Source: Belnapia sp. (lineage in GTDB: Bacteria > Pseudomonadota > Alphaproteobacteria > Acetobacterales > Acetobacteraceae). Taken from it: a stretch of 5,007 nucleotides of DNA. Below the pieces are notes generated by a model that saw only the letters and a program-made list of their open reading frames with translations, was not told the DNA's origin and ran no database searches. The stretch is taken from contig JAQGIA010000526.1 in assembly GCA_028291445.1 (NCBI GenBank), positions 1-5,007 of the forward strand, read 5' to 3'. This document shows positions 1 to 5,007 of the stretch, one piece after another. Position 1 is the stretch's first letter, and every line of letters starts with the position of its first letter. The translations under genes and the position numbers were made by a program.

Positions 1-984
1 CCGCAGCGAGGTCCGCGGCGGCAGGATGCTGAGGTAGTACTTGCGCTCGCCGCTCGAGCGCCACTCGCCCACCAGCCAGACCTCGTCGCCGGGCAGGTGG
101 CGGTTGTTCGCCCAAGTCGCGCCGTCAGCGACCCGCACGCGAATGGCCACGAACCGCGCGGCCAGTGGGCCCTTGGTGCCCTGCCGCCAGGTCACCTTGC
201 GCCAGGGCAGGTCAGCCAGCACCACCTCGGCCGCCCGGGGCTCCTGGTCCGGCACCGGGCGCCGCTTGCGGCCGGCGGGCGGGATCAGCTCGACATCGGC
301 GTCATAGACCTTTTGGTTGCGCGGGATGCCGACCGCCCAGGTCAGGCCCCGCTCGCTCAAGCCCTGCCGGAACGCCGCACTCGCGCCATAGCCGGCAGCG
401 GCCAGCGTCAGGCCGAACCGCACGCCGGCGGCGATGAGCCGGTCCAACTCGGCCAGCGCGATCGCGCCCTTGCTGCGGGCCATCACCGCGTCCTCCGGCA
501 CGCCGGCGGCGGCGCAGCGCTCCGGATCGCGGCTCCACTCCTCGGGCAGGAACAGCCGCAGCCCCACAGGCAACGGCACCTCCCGCCCGGCCAGCGTCAG
601 CGAGACCAGCGCCTGGCAGTTGGCCCGCTTGCCGAGCGGGCCGCAGTACTGCCGCGCTACGCCCACCGAGAGCATGCCTTTCTTCGGCAGCGCCGTGTCG
701 TCGATCACCAGCACCGCCTCGGGCCCACCCATTAGCTGGTCGGCCTGCTCGGCCAGCACCCGCCACAGCGGCCCATCATCCCAAGCCGGGCTGGCGATGA
801 AGTGCTGCAACTGGTCATGACCCGACAGACCCAGGCTCGTCGCCATCGGCTGCAGGCTCTTGCGCTCACTCGGGCCCAGCAGGCCGCGCAGGTACAGCGG
901 TGCCCAGAGCCGCCGCTTCTTGTGCCCGAGCGACGCGAGGAACGGCTCAAGCCAGCCATCCAGATCATGCGCTGCCCACGCCAT
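1..984 (-). CDS. IS701-family transposase, 3' end outside window
   Basis: This encodes a DDE transposase that would cut and join the ends of its own insertion sequence. The minus-strand frame is open for 328 codons from ATG at 984 to base 1 without a stop. The start is supported by AGGAGG at 990-995, five bases upstream. Family signs are the N-terminal WLEPFLASLGHKKRR, the GLSGHDQLQHF segment near residue 55, and VLVIDDTALPKKG around residues 92-104, which carries the first catalytic Asp. Further along are GVPEDAVMARSKGAIAL and GYGASAAFRQGL. The family normally has an Asp in the segment LADAGYG; here it reads LAAAGYG, with Ala196 at bases 397-399. Relatives are about 400-430 residues, so the C-terminal part with the catalytic Glu lies to the left and cannot be checked. 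The D-to-A change suggests an inactive enzyme, although the frame is otherwise undamaged. Plus-strand open frames opposite it are shadows. Confidence 0.9.
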   Translation of the reverse strand, partial: MAWAAHDLDGWLEPFLASLGHKKRRLWAPLYLRGLLGPSERKSLQPMATSLGLSGHDQLQHFIASPAWDDGPLWRVLAEQADQLMGGPEAVLVIDDTALPKKGMLSVGVARQYCGPLGKRANCQALVSLTLAGREVPLPVGLRLFLPEEWSRDPERCAAAGVPEDAVMARSKGAIALAELDRLIAAGVRFGLTLAAAGYGASAAFRQGLSERGLTWAVGIPRNQKVYDADVELIPPAGRKRRPVPDQEPRAAEVVLADLPWRKVTWRQGTKGPLAARFVAIRVRVADGATWANNRHLPGDEVWLVGEWRSSGERKYYLSILPPRTSLR

Positions 985-1093
985 GCTCGCCTCCTCGCAA
1001 CCAGAGCGCCTCAACCCGGTTGGCAGGAAACATAGAGCATCATGAAAAATACCCAGGTAGTGGTAGTGTCCCGGCCACCCGAGTCCTGCATAG
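985..1093. other. Junction between IS701-type and IS5-type elements
   Basis: This short non-coding stretch holds the 5' leader of the minus-strand IS701 transposase, including its AGGAGG ribosome site at 990-995, and then the upstream side of the plus-strand IS5 fragment. The outer end of each element must lie here. I could not place either end, because the partner inverted repeats are outside the window (IS701) or lost (IS5). An AT-rich piece near 1035-1050 within GC-rich DNA may be part of the IS701 promoter or terminal region. No gene is supported here. Confidence 0.45.
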
Positions 1094-1497
1094 GCGGACA
1101 ACCTGCGTTTCGTCAGTGACGTGACCGATACGGAATGGGCCGTGCTTGCACCACTGCTGCCTCCTGCTTCGCCGGCTGGATAGCGACCAAGCTGGCCAAT
1201 GCGCGAGATCATCAACGCGATCTTCTACATTCTGCGCGGCGACATTCCCTGGCGCATGCTGCCGGACTGCTTCCCGCCGCGGCAGACGGTCTATGCTTGG
1301 TTCCTGACCTTCCTCGCACGCGGGGTCTGGGAGAGCATCAACCACCACCTCGTTATGCTCGACCGCGAACTGGTGTGCCGTGAGGCCAGCCCAACCGCTG
1401 CGATCATCGACAGCCAAAGCGCCAAGACCACCGAAGCCGGCGGGCCGCGCGGCTACGACGCCGGCAAGAACATCAACGGCCGCAAGCGCCACGGAAC
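1094..1497 (+). pseudogene. IS5-family transposase, 5' fragment with internal stop
   Basis: This is the remnant of a plus-strand IS5-family DDE transposase. The frame after the TAG at 1091 reads LRFVSDVTDTEWAVLAPLLPP, a typical family N-terminus. It then meets an amber codon at 1181-1183, exactly where relatives have a Gly-rich GRP segment, and continues in the same frame as RPSWPMREIINAIFYILRG, DIPWRMLPDCFPPRQTVYAWF, WESINHHLVMLDRE, AAIIDSQSAKTTEAGGPRGYD and NINGRKRH. The Asp of IIDSQS (codon at 1409-1411) is the first catalytic residue. The match ends at about 1493, and the next codons run into the inverted repeat of the neighbouring element and stop at 1505-1507. About half the protein, including the second Asp and the Glu, is missing, and I do not find it elsewhere in the window. 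The start is unclear: CTG at 1103 (where ATG would give MRFVSDVTD) or GTG at 1121. A shorter open frame from ATG 1199 exists but would not make a functional enzyme. Confidence 0.85.
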
Positions 1498-1517
1498 GTG
1501 TCAATGACTTTGATACA
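1498..1517 (+). repeat. Left terminal inverted repeat of IS3-type remnant
   Basis: Reading inward on the plus strand the sequence is GTGTCAATGACTTTGATACA. It pairs as an inverted repeat with 2046-2065, with 16 of 20 identities and mismatches at positions 4, 12, 13 and 17. It lies directly after the point where IS5 transposase similarity is lost and about 15 bases outside the last codon of the IS3 transposase remnant, as expected for an element end. Confidence 0.65.
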
Positions 1518-1531
1518 TCCGGTTTTGGTAG

Positions 1532-1989
1532 TCAGGCTTGGCGATCAGCCGAGCGGCGGGGTGGGCCGATCCACGCAGCGGTTAGCTTGGCGGGTGGCTT
1601 TGGTGTTCGGTTGACGAAGCGCTCCGGGGTGTCACGGCAAGCCCGGTCGAGGTTTGCTGGCGCGCGGCGTGGACGGCATCCACTTGGCCGGGCGTTACCT
1701 GATGCTTGGCGATGGCGTCCTGCAGCAGCGGCTTGAAGAGGGTAGCACTTTCGCCATCGGCGATGCACCAGCCGACCACGCGGCGGCTGAAGACGTCGAG
1801 GATGACGTAAAGATGGAAGTAGCTCCACTTGGCTGGCCCCAGCAGCCTGGTGATGCCCCAGGACCAGATTTGGTTGGGGCGTTCGGCCAGCAGCTCGGGC
1901 TTCTGGTAGGCGGGGTGACGGAGCTGGGCGTGGCGTTCGCGGACTTCGCCATGCTGGGCGAGGATGCGGTACATGGTGCGGATCGAACA
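1532..1989 (-). pseudogene. IS3-family transposase (orfB) remnant
   Basis: This is a decayed DDE integrase-type transposase on the minus strand. Similarity begins at codon 1989-1987 with CSIRTMYRILAQHGEVRER, just after an in-frame TGA at 1998-1996. It continues through PAYQKPELLAERPNQIWSW, ITRLLGPAKWSYFHLYVILD, VFSRRVVGWCIADGESATLF and KPLLQDAIAKHQVTPGQ. Four lesions are visible. The N-terminus and orfA are missing. The first catalytic Asp of WSWDIT is Gly (GGC at 1855-1857). After TPGQ the protein jumps to DAVHAARQQT, a C-terminal motif, so the LHADRG and catalytic Glu regions are deleted. Near 1648-1654 a one-base loss shifts the frame, and the C-terminus LDRACRDTPERFVNRTPKPP continues in the next frame to TGA at 1532-1534. 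An open frame of 130 codons starts at ATG 1974 but cannot make an active enzyme. Confidence 0.85.
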
Positions 1990-2045
1990 GTGCTTTCAGT
2001 GACGTGATCCTCCCGCACCATCAAGTCTAAAGTCCCGGGAGCTCT

Positions 2046-2065
2046 TGTCTCACCGTCATTGGCAC
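2046..2065 (-). repeat. Right terminal inverted repeat of IS3-type remnant
   Basis: Reading inward on the minus strand the sequence is GTGCCAATGACGGTGAGACA, partner of 1498-1517. It sits upstream of the transposase remnant, where the leader of orfA would normally start. Only about 56 bases separate it from the first recognisable transposase codons (1989), so most of orfA and the start of orfB have been deleted. Confidence 0.65.
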
Positions 2066-2210
2066 GGAAGGGGGCAGCATGCTGGCGGTGCCTGCATTGC
2101 GGATCGCTCAGTGCAGCGTTGCGCCCTGGCGAGCAGGCGCCCGGGGCTGCGTCACTCCGCGCCCGGCAGCGGCACGCGCAGCCCGGCCGCGGCCGCCGAC
2201 ACCGCGATAC

Positions 2211-2244
2211 GCCGGGCTCTGTGCAGCGCCGGGCTCCGTGCAGC
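2211..2244. repeat. 17-bp tandem duplication (two copies, one mismatch)
   Basis: Copy one is GCCGGGCTCTGTGCAGC (2211-2227) and copy two is GCCGGGCTCCGTGCAGC (2228-2244), differing at position 10. A third partial unit, GCCGG, follows at 2245-2249. Because 17 is not a multiple of three, the duplication shifts the reading frame of the minus-strand gene at 2152-2531. Replication slippage is the simplest origin; the partial extra unit would favour it. Confidence 0.9.
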
Positions 2245-2440
2245 GCCGGCATCAACGCCGCCTGCGGCAACCAAGCCGGCGGCACATCGATGGCCCCGAG
2301 CGGCGTCCCGGCCTGCAGCGCCGCCACAATGCGCAGCACGGCGGCCTCGTCGGCGCCAAGCGAGGGACAGCGGCTGCAACGGACCTTCAGCAGCCGCTGC
2401 GCCGAGGCTGCGACGACGGACATCACCTCATCAAACCCGA

Positions 2441-2469
2441 CCGCATGCGCCCCGCCGGGGCGCATGCGG
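2441..2469. repeat. Perfect 13-bp inverted repeat with 3-nt loop
   Basis: The left arm CCGCATGCGCCCC (2441-2453) and right arm GGGGCGCATGCGG (2457-2469) are exact reverse complements around a GCC/GGC spacer. This could form a very stable hairpin. It lies inside the coding part of the broken gene (RMRPGGAHA, residues about 22-30) rather than at a gene end, and has no T-tract on either side, so it does not look like an intrinsic terminator. Confidence 0.85.
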
Positions 2470-2531
2470 GGAGACACCCAGCAGCGGAAGGCCGTGACGA
2501 TGAGCAATTCCACAGGGCCGAGATCGTGCAT

Positions 2532-3112
2532 CGGCCTTTCGCCCTGGCACGGGGGAATGTTCGTGGTCGCAGGGCCCCGTCACCGGGACGGCCTCGGCGG
2601 AACGGGCGGGGAAGCCGTGGGCACGGCGATATCCGAAGGGCTTGGGCCTGCCGCCCCGGACCCTCGGTGCAAGAACTGACAGCGCTTCAGAGCGGCGCGG
2701 CTTGCCGGGGCAGCGGGCCGGTTGGCGCCGCGACTCCGCCGGAGATGAAGAGGAAGCGGGACAGCCATGCGACCTGCACGGCGGTATTTACCAAGGCGCC
2801 GGACCTAATAATGATTTCAAATTGAATACGCCCCCTGCCCCGCCCTCCATCAGGCCTGGGCCGCCCGCAAACCCGCCAGCACCCCACCGCCTTGGCCCCG
2901 TCAGCAGCGGCCCGGCCAATCGACAAACCGCAGCGGTGGTACTAGGCGTGCAGCTCTTTCGGGCCGTCGCCCAACGGAAACCAGCAGGCCACCGAAAGCG
3001 ATGACCAGCGTCCCAGGCTTCGGCGGCACAGCCGCGTTGCGCCTTACATTGTCGACCCAGGCGCCAATATGGCCAGCGGCCCGGTCGCGGGTCCCATCCG
3101 CATAGGAGCTTC
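2532..3112. other. Intergenic region without convincing gene
   Basis: This stretch separates the minus-strand pseudogene from the plus-strand ggt gene, so it should hold two divergent upstream regions. Open frames here on both strands are low-complexity Arg/Pro/Gly/Ala-rich products of high GC, without a recognisable domain or convincing ribosome site. An AT-rich patch at about 2785-2827 stands out from its surroundings. Before ggt, TTACAT (3044-3049) and CAATAT (3065-3070) are separated by 15 bases and resemble a weak sigma-70-type promoter. I hold this loosely, because such hits arise by chance. I see no clear terminator, tRNA or riboswitch. Confidence 0.5.
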
Positions 3113-4804
3113 ATGGCACGCCTCATCCTGCTGCTCCTTTGCCTCGCCCTGCCGCTACCGGCGCAAGCCCAGGCCCAGTCTGCGCAACGCCGGATGGTCG
3201 TCGCCGCGCATCCGCTGGCGGCCGAGGCCGGCCTCGCCATGCTGCAGGCCGGTGGCGCCGCCATCGACGCCGCCATCGCCGCCCAAGCCATGCTGTCCCT
3301 GGTGGAGCCGCAGGCCTCCGGCCTCGGCGGCGGCGCTCTCATGCTGCATTGGGATGCCGCCGCCCGCCGCCTGGCCGCCTGGGACGGGCGGGAAACCGCG
3401 CCCGCCGCTGCCCCGCCGACGCTCTTCCTGAAGGATGGCCAGCCGATGGCCTTCCTCGAAGCCGCGGTCGGCGGCCGCGCCGTGGGCGTGCCGGGCGCCA
3501 TCCGCATGCTGGAGGCGGCGCATCGCGCGCATGGCCAGCTGCCCTGGGCCACCCTGTTCACCCCCGCCATCGCCGCCGCCGAGGCGGGCTTCACCGTCTC
3601 CCCCCGCCTTGCCGCCCTGGTCGGGCTGGATGCGGAGCGGCTGAGGCGCGACCCGGCGGCGCGCGGCTACTTCCTGCCAGATGGCAAGCCGGTGGCGGAG
3701 GGGGCCCGGCTGCGCAACCCCGCCCTGGCAGCGACCTTGCGCGCCATCGCCGAACAAGGCGCCGATGCGCTGCACCGCGGCCCGATCGCCGCCGAGATCG
3801 CCGGCGCGGTGCGCGGCCATGCCAATCCCGGGCTGCTCACCACCGACGATTTGGCCGGCTATGCGCCGGTGCGGCGCGATGCGGTCTGCGGCCCCTATCG
3901 TGGCTTCACCGTCTGCTCCATGCCGCCGCCCAGCTCGGGCGGCGTCGCCGTGCTGCAGATACTCGGCGTGCTGGCGCATCAGGATCTGCAAATCGACCCG
4001 CGCGGGCTGGATGCGGCGCATCTGCTGGCCGAGGCGGGCCGGATCGCCTTTGCCGACCGCAACCGTTACCTGGCGGATATCGACCATGTCGCGGTGCCGC
4101 TGCGCGGGCTGCTCGACCCCGGCTACCTGACGCTGCGCGCCCAACTGCTGGACCGCGACCACGCCATCGCCGTGCCGCGCCCGGGCAATCCGCCCTGGCA
4201 GGGCGGCGTGCCCCTCGCCTCCCAGCCGCCGCAGCCGGAGAACGGTACCAGCCACCTCTCGATCGTCGATGCCGCCGGCAATGTCGTCGCACTGACCACC
4301 ACCATCGAGGACCTCTTCGGCGCCCGGGTCATGGTCCGCGGCTTCCTGCTGAACAACGAGCTGACCGATTTCTCCTTCGTGCCGGAAGTGGATGGCAGGC
4401 CGGTCGCCAACCGGGTCGGCCCGGCCAAGCGGCCGCGCTCATCGATGTCGCCCAGCATCGTCTTCGGCGCCGATGGCCTGCCGGTGGCGGTGGTCGGCTC
4501 GGCCGGCGGCTCGCGCATCATCGGCCATGTCGCCCAGACGCTGGTCGCCATGCTGGATTGGGGGCTGGACCCGCAGGCCGCCGTCTCGCTGCCGCGCATC
4601 GGCGCGCTGAACGCCGGGGTGGAGCTGGAAGCCGGCACCGCCGCCGCCGCCCTGGCCCCGGCGCTGGAGGCGCGCGGCTTCCCGGTCGAGGTGCGGGTGA
4701 TGAACTCCGGCCTGCATGCCATCCGCATCCAGCGCGGCCCGGATGGGCTGCGGCTGCTGGGCGGAGCCGATCCACGGCGGGACGGTATTGCGTTGGGGGA
4801 TTGA
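3113..4804 (+). CDS. ggt: Gamma-glutamyltransferase precursor (glutathione hydrolase)
   Basis: This N-terminal nucleophile enzyme removes or transfers the gamma-glutamyl group of glutathione and related peptides. The precursor cleaves itself into large and small subunits. The protein is 563 residues, a normal family length. Residues 1-19 or 1-21 form a signal peptide (hydrophobic LILLLLCLALPLP, then AQA), so it should act in the periplasm. The large subunit has GLGGGALML (about 70-78) and GRETAP with substrate-binding Arg93. The processing site is ENG before Thr379 of TSHLSIVD, the expected nucleophile and first residue of the small subunit. Further binding motifs are LLNNELTDFS, RPRSSMSP (Ser443, Ser444) and GSAGGSRII (Gly465, Gly466). 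The C-terminal GGADPRRDGIALG is typical. Compared with Escherichia coli Ggt, Asn411 is replaced by Glu399 and the lid-loop segment is about five residues shorter. AGGAG at 3104-3108 lies four bases before the ATG. The minus-strand 366-codon frame opposite is a GC-driven shadow. Confidence 0.96.
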   Translation: MARLILLLLCLALPLPAQAQAQSAQRRMVVAAHPLAAEAGLAMLQAGGAAIDAAIAAQAMLSLVEPQASGLGGGALMLHWDAAARRLAAWDGRETAPAAAPPTLFLKDGQPMAFLEAAVGGRAVGVPGAIRMLEAAHRAHGQLPWATLFTPAIAAAEAGFTVSPRLAALVGLDAERLRRDPAARGYFLPDGKPVAEGARLRNPALAATLRAIAEQGADALHRGPIAAEIAGAVRGHANPGLLTTDDLAGYAPVRRDAVCGPYRGFTVCSMPPPSSGGVAVLQILGVLAHQDLQIDPRGLDAAHLLAEAGRIAFADRNRYLADIDHVAVPLRGLLDPGYLTLRAQLLDRDHAIAVPRPGNPPWQGGVPLASQPPQPENGTSHLSIVDAAGNVVALTTTIEDLFGARVMVRGFLLNNELTDFSFVPEVDGRPVANRVGPAKRPRSSMSPSIVFGADGLPVAVVGSAGGSRIIGHVAQTLVAMLDWGLDPQAAVSLPRIGALNAGVELEAGTAAAALAPALEARGFPVEVRVMNSGLHAIRIQRGPDGLRLLGGADPRRDGIALGD

Positions 4805-4855
4805 AACCATTCTCTCCGCCGCGCGTCCTGCCGCAGAATCCCGAGGAGCCGACCG

Positions 4856-5007
4856 ATGCGTATCCCTGGCCTGTTCGCCGCCACCCTGTTCGCCGCCGGC
4901 CTGCTGGCCGCCGCATCTCCCGCCCTGGCGCAAGAAACCAAGGAGATCGGCCACGTCAACACGGCGCTGACCAATCTCGGCCTGACCCGCAGCCACCGCG
5001 TGGTGAT
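4856..5007 (+). CDS. Exported protein, N-terminal part, possibly CreA-like
   Basis: Only the first 50 codons are present before the window ends. The start ATG at 4856 is well supported by GAGGAG at 4843-4848, seven bases upstream. Residues 1-25 are a clear signal peptide: a short positive start (MR), a hydrophobic Ala/Leu core and SPALA before the cleavage point, giving a mature start at QETKEIGHVNTA. The following text has the spacing EIG-x-V-x-T, LG and H-x-VV, which resembles the start of CreA-family proteins (EIG-x-VDT, a Gly and H-x-IVV in Escherichia coli CreA). That similarity is short and the diagnostic downstream region is not in the window, so the family call is tentative. CreA has no firmly established biochemical role. 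The gene follows ggt by 51 bases on the same strand with no obvious terminator between, so co-transcription is plausible. Confidence 0.75.
   Translation, partial: MRIPGLFAATLFAAGLLAAASPALAQETKEIGHVNTALTNLGLTRSHRVV

Larger units (their letters stand above)
1498..2065. mobile_element. Internally deleted IS3-family element with both ends
   Basis: This 568-bp unit is bounded by imperfect inverted repeats at 1498-1517 and 2046-2065, which match at 16 of 20 positions. It contains minus-strand remnants of an IS3-family transposase. Complete IS3-family elements are usually about 1.2-1.5 kb with two overlapping frames (orfA and orfB). Here orfA, the start of orfB and most of the catalytic half are gone. 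The flanking pentamers GGAAC (1493-1497) and GGAAG (2066-2070) could be a decayed target duplication, with 4 of 5 matching; this is suggestive only. It abuts the truncated IS5 fragment on the left and non-transposon DNA on the right. With ends kept and coding lost, it resembles a non-autonomous (MITE-like) derivative. The end coordinates rest on the repeat match alone. Confidence 0.65.
2152..2531 (-). pseudogene. Small conserved-hypothetical-like gene broken by 17-bp duplication
   Basis: I cannot assign a function. The minus-strand frame starts at ATG 2531 with MHDLGPVELLIVTAFRCWV and continues through GFDEVMSVVAASAQRLLKVR, CSRCPSLGADEA (Cys52 and Cys55, a CxxC pair) and AVLRIVAALQAGTPLGA to PAWLPQAALMPALHGA at about residue 100. 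It then turns into low-quality Arg/Cys-rich sequence. The following frame supplies a sensible end, ARRIAVSAAAAGLRVPLPGAE, stopping at TGA 2154-2152. The two frames are separated by a 17-bp tandem duplication at 2211-2244. Deleting one copy gives a continuous 120-residue protein. The composition, an Ala/Leu-rich helical body and a CxxC segment, looks like a genuine small cytoplasmic protein; I recall similar hypothetical proteins in Acetobacteraceae but cannot verify this. The unrepaired frame runs on into the IS3 remnant and stops only at 1695, an artefactual 278-codon chimera. No strong ribosome site is seen, so the start is moderately sure. Confidence 0.6.

Noticed and set aside
97..735. Plus-strand open frame of 212 codons opposite the IS701 transposase
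   Set aside because: It is codon-aligned antisense to a clear transposase in GC-rich DNA, with no ribosome site and no recognisable protein features.
1113..2007. Twelve-base direct repeat TCAGTGACGTGA at 1113-1124 and 1996-2007
   Set aside because: One 12-base match is roughly what chance gives in 5 kb of GC-biased sequence. The two sites lie in different elements and no boundary coincides with both.
2122..2142. Imperfect hairpin (GCGCCCTG/CAGGCGC) just downstream of the minus-strand pseudogene, considered as a terminator
   Set aside because: The stem is short and bulged, and no T-tract follows on the minus strand. Such hairpins are common at this GC content.
1695..2531. Continuous 278-codon minus-strand frame as one protein
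   Set aside because: It is a chimera: a genuine N-terminal part up to the 17-bp duplication, then out-of-frame sequence, then the wrong frame through the IS3 remnant.
2642..3004. Plus-strand 120-codon frame in the intergenic region as a possible gene
   Set aside because: It is Pro/Arg/Gly-rich text with no domain, and the overlapping frames on both strands are equally open.
3155..4255. Minus-strand open frame of 366 codons inside ggt
   Set aside because: It is antisense to a well-supported gene, with Arg/Gly/Ala/His-rich low-complexity text typical of GC-driven shadow frames.
1..5007. CRISPR array, toxin-antitoxin pair, tRNA or rRNA gene, or defence system
   Set aside because: I looked for regularly spaced repeats, small paired genes and RNA gene signatures, and saw none.

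Overview
The window is very GC-rich, with strong G/C preference at third codon positions, and carries insertion sequences and proteins of a type common in Alphaproteobacteria. Acetobacteraceae (Roseomonas-like bacteria) is my best guess from protein style alone; no marker gene is present to confirm it.

The left 2.5 kb is a graveyard of mobile DNA. On the minus strand, 984 to 1 encodes most of an IS701-family transposase. Its frame is open, but Ala replaces the Asp expected at the second catalytic position. It runs off the left edge. Next, on the plus strand, is a 5' fragment of an IS5-family transposase (about 1094-1497) with an in-frame amber codon and no 3' half. It is cut off by a 568-bp internally deleted IS3-family element (1498-2065). 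That element keeps 16/20-matching terminal inverted repeats but only scraps of transposase, with the first catalytic Asp changed to Gly, a large internal deletion and a frameshift. Beyond it, on the minus strand, is a small non-transposon gene (2531 to 2152), which I read as a conserved hypothetical. It is broken by a 17-bp tandem duplication: removing one copy restores a clean 120-residue frame. The same pseudogene holds a perfect 13-bp inverted repeat.

From 2532 to 3112 I see no convincing gene. The region has one AT-rich patch and a weak promoter-like sequence before the next gene.

The right part is intact chromosomal coding sequence. It starts with a complete, exported gamma-glutamyltransferase (3113-4804, ggt), with its autoprocessing Thr379 and substrate-binding motifs in place. 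After 51 nt comes the start of a second exported protein (4856 onward), possibly CreA-like, which is cut by the window edge. The two may be co-transcribed. A periplasmic gamma-glutamyl enzyme implies glutathione or gamma-glutamyl peptide breakdown outside the cytoplasm.

I found no evidence of a new defence, regulatory or biosynthetic system. The interest lies in the detailed decay of the mobile elements and of the small gene beside them.
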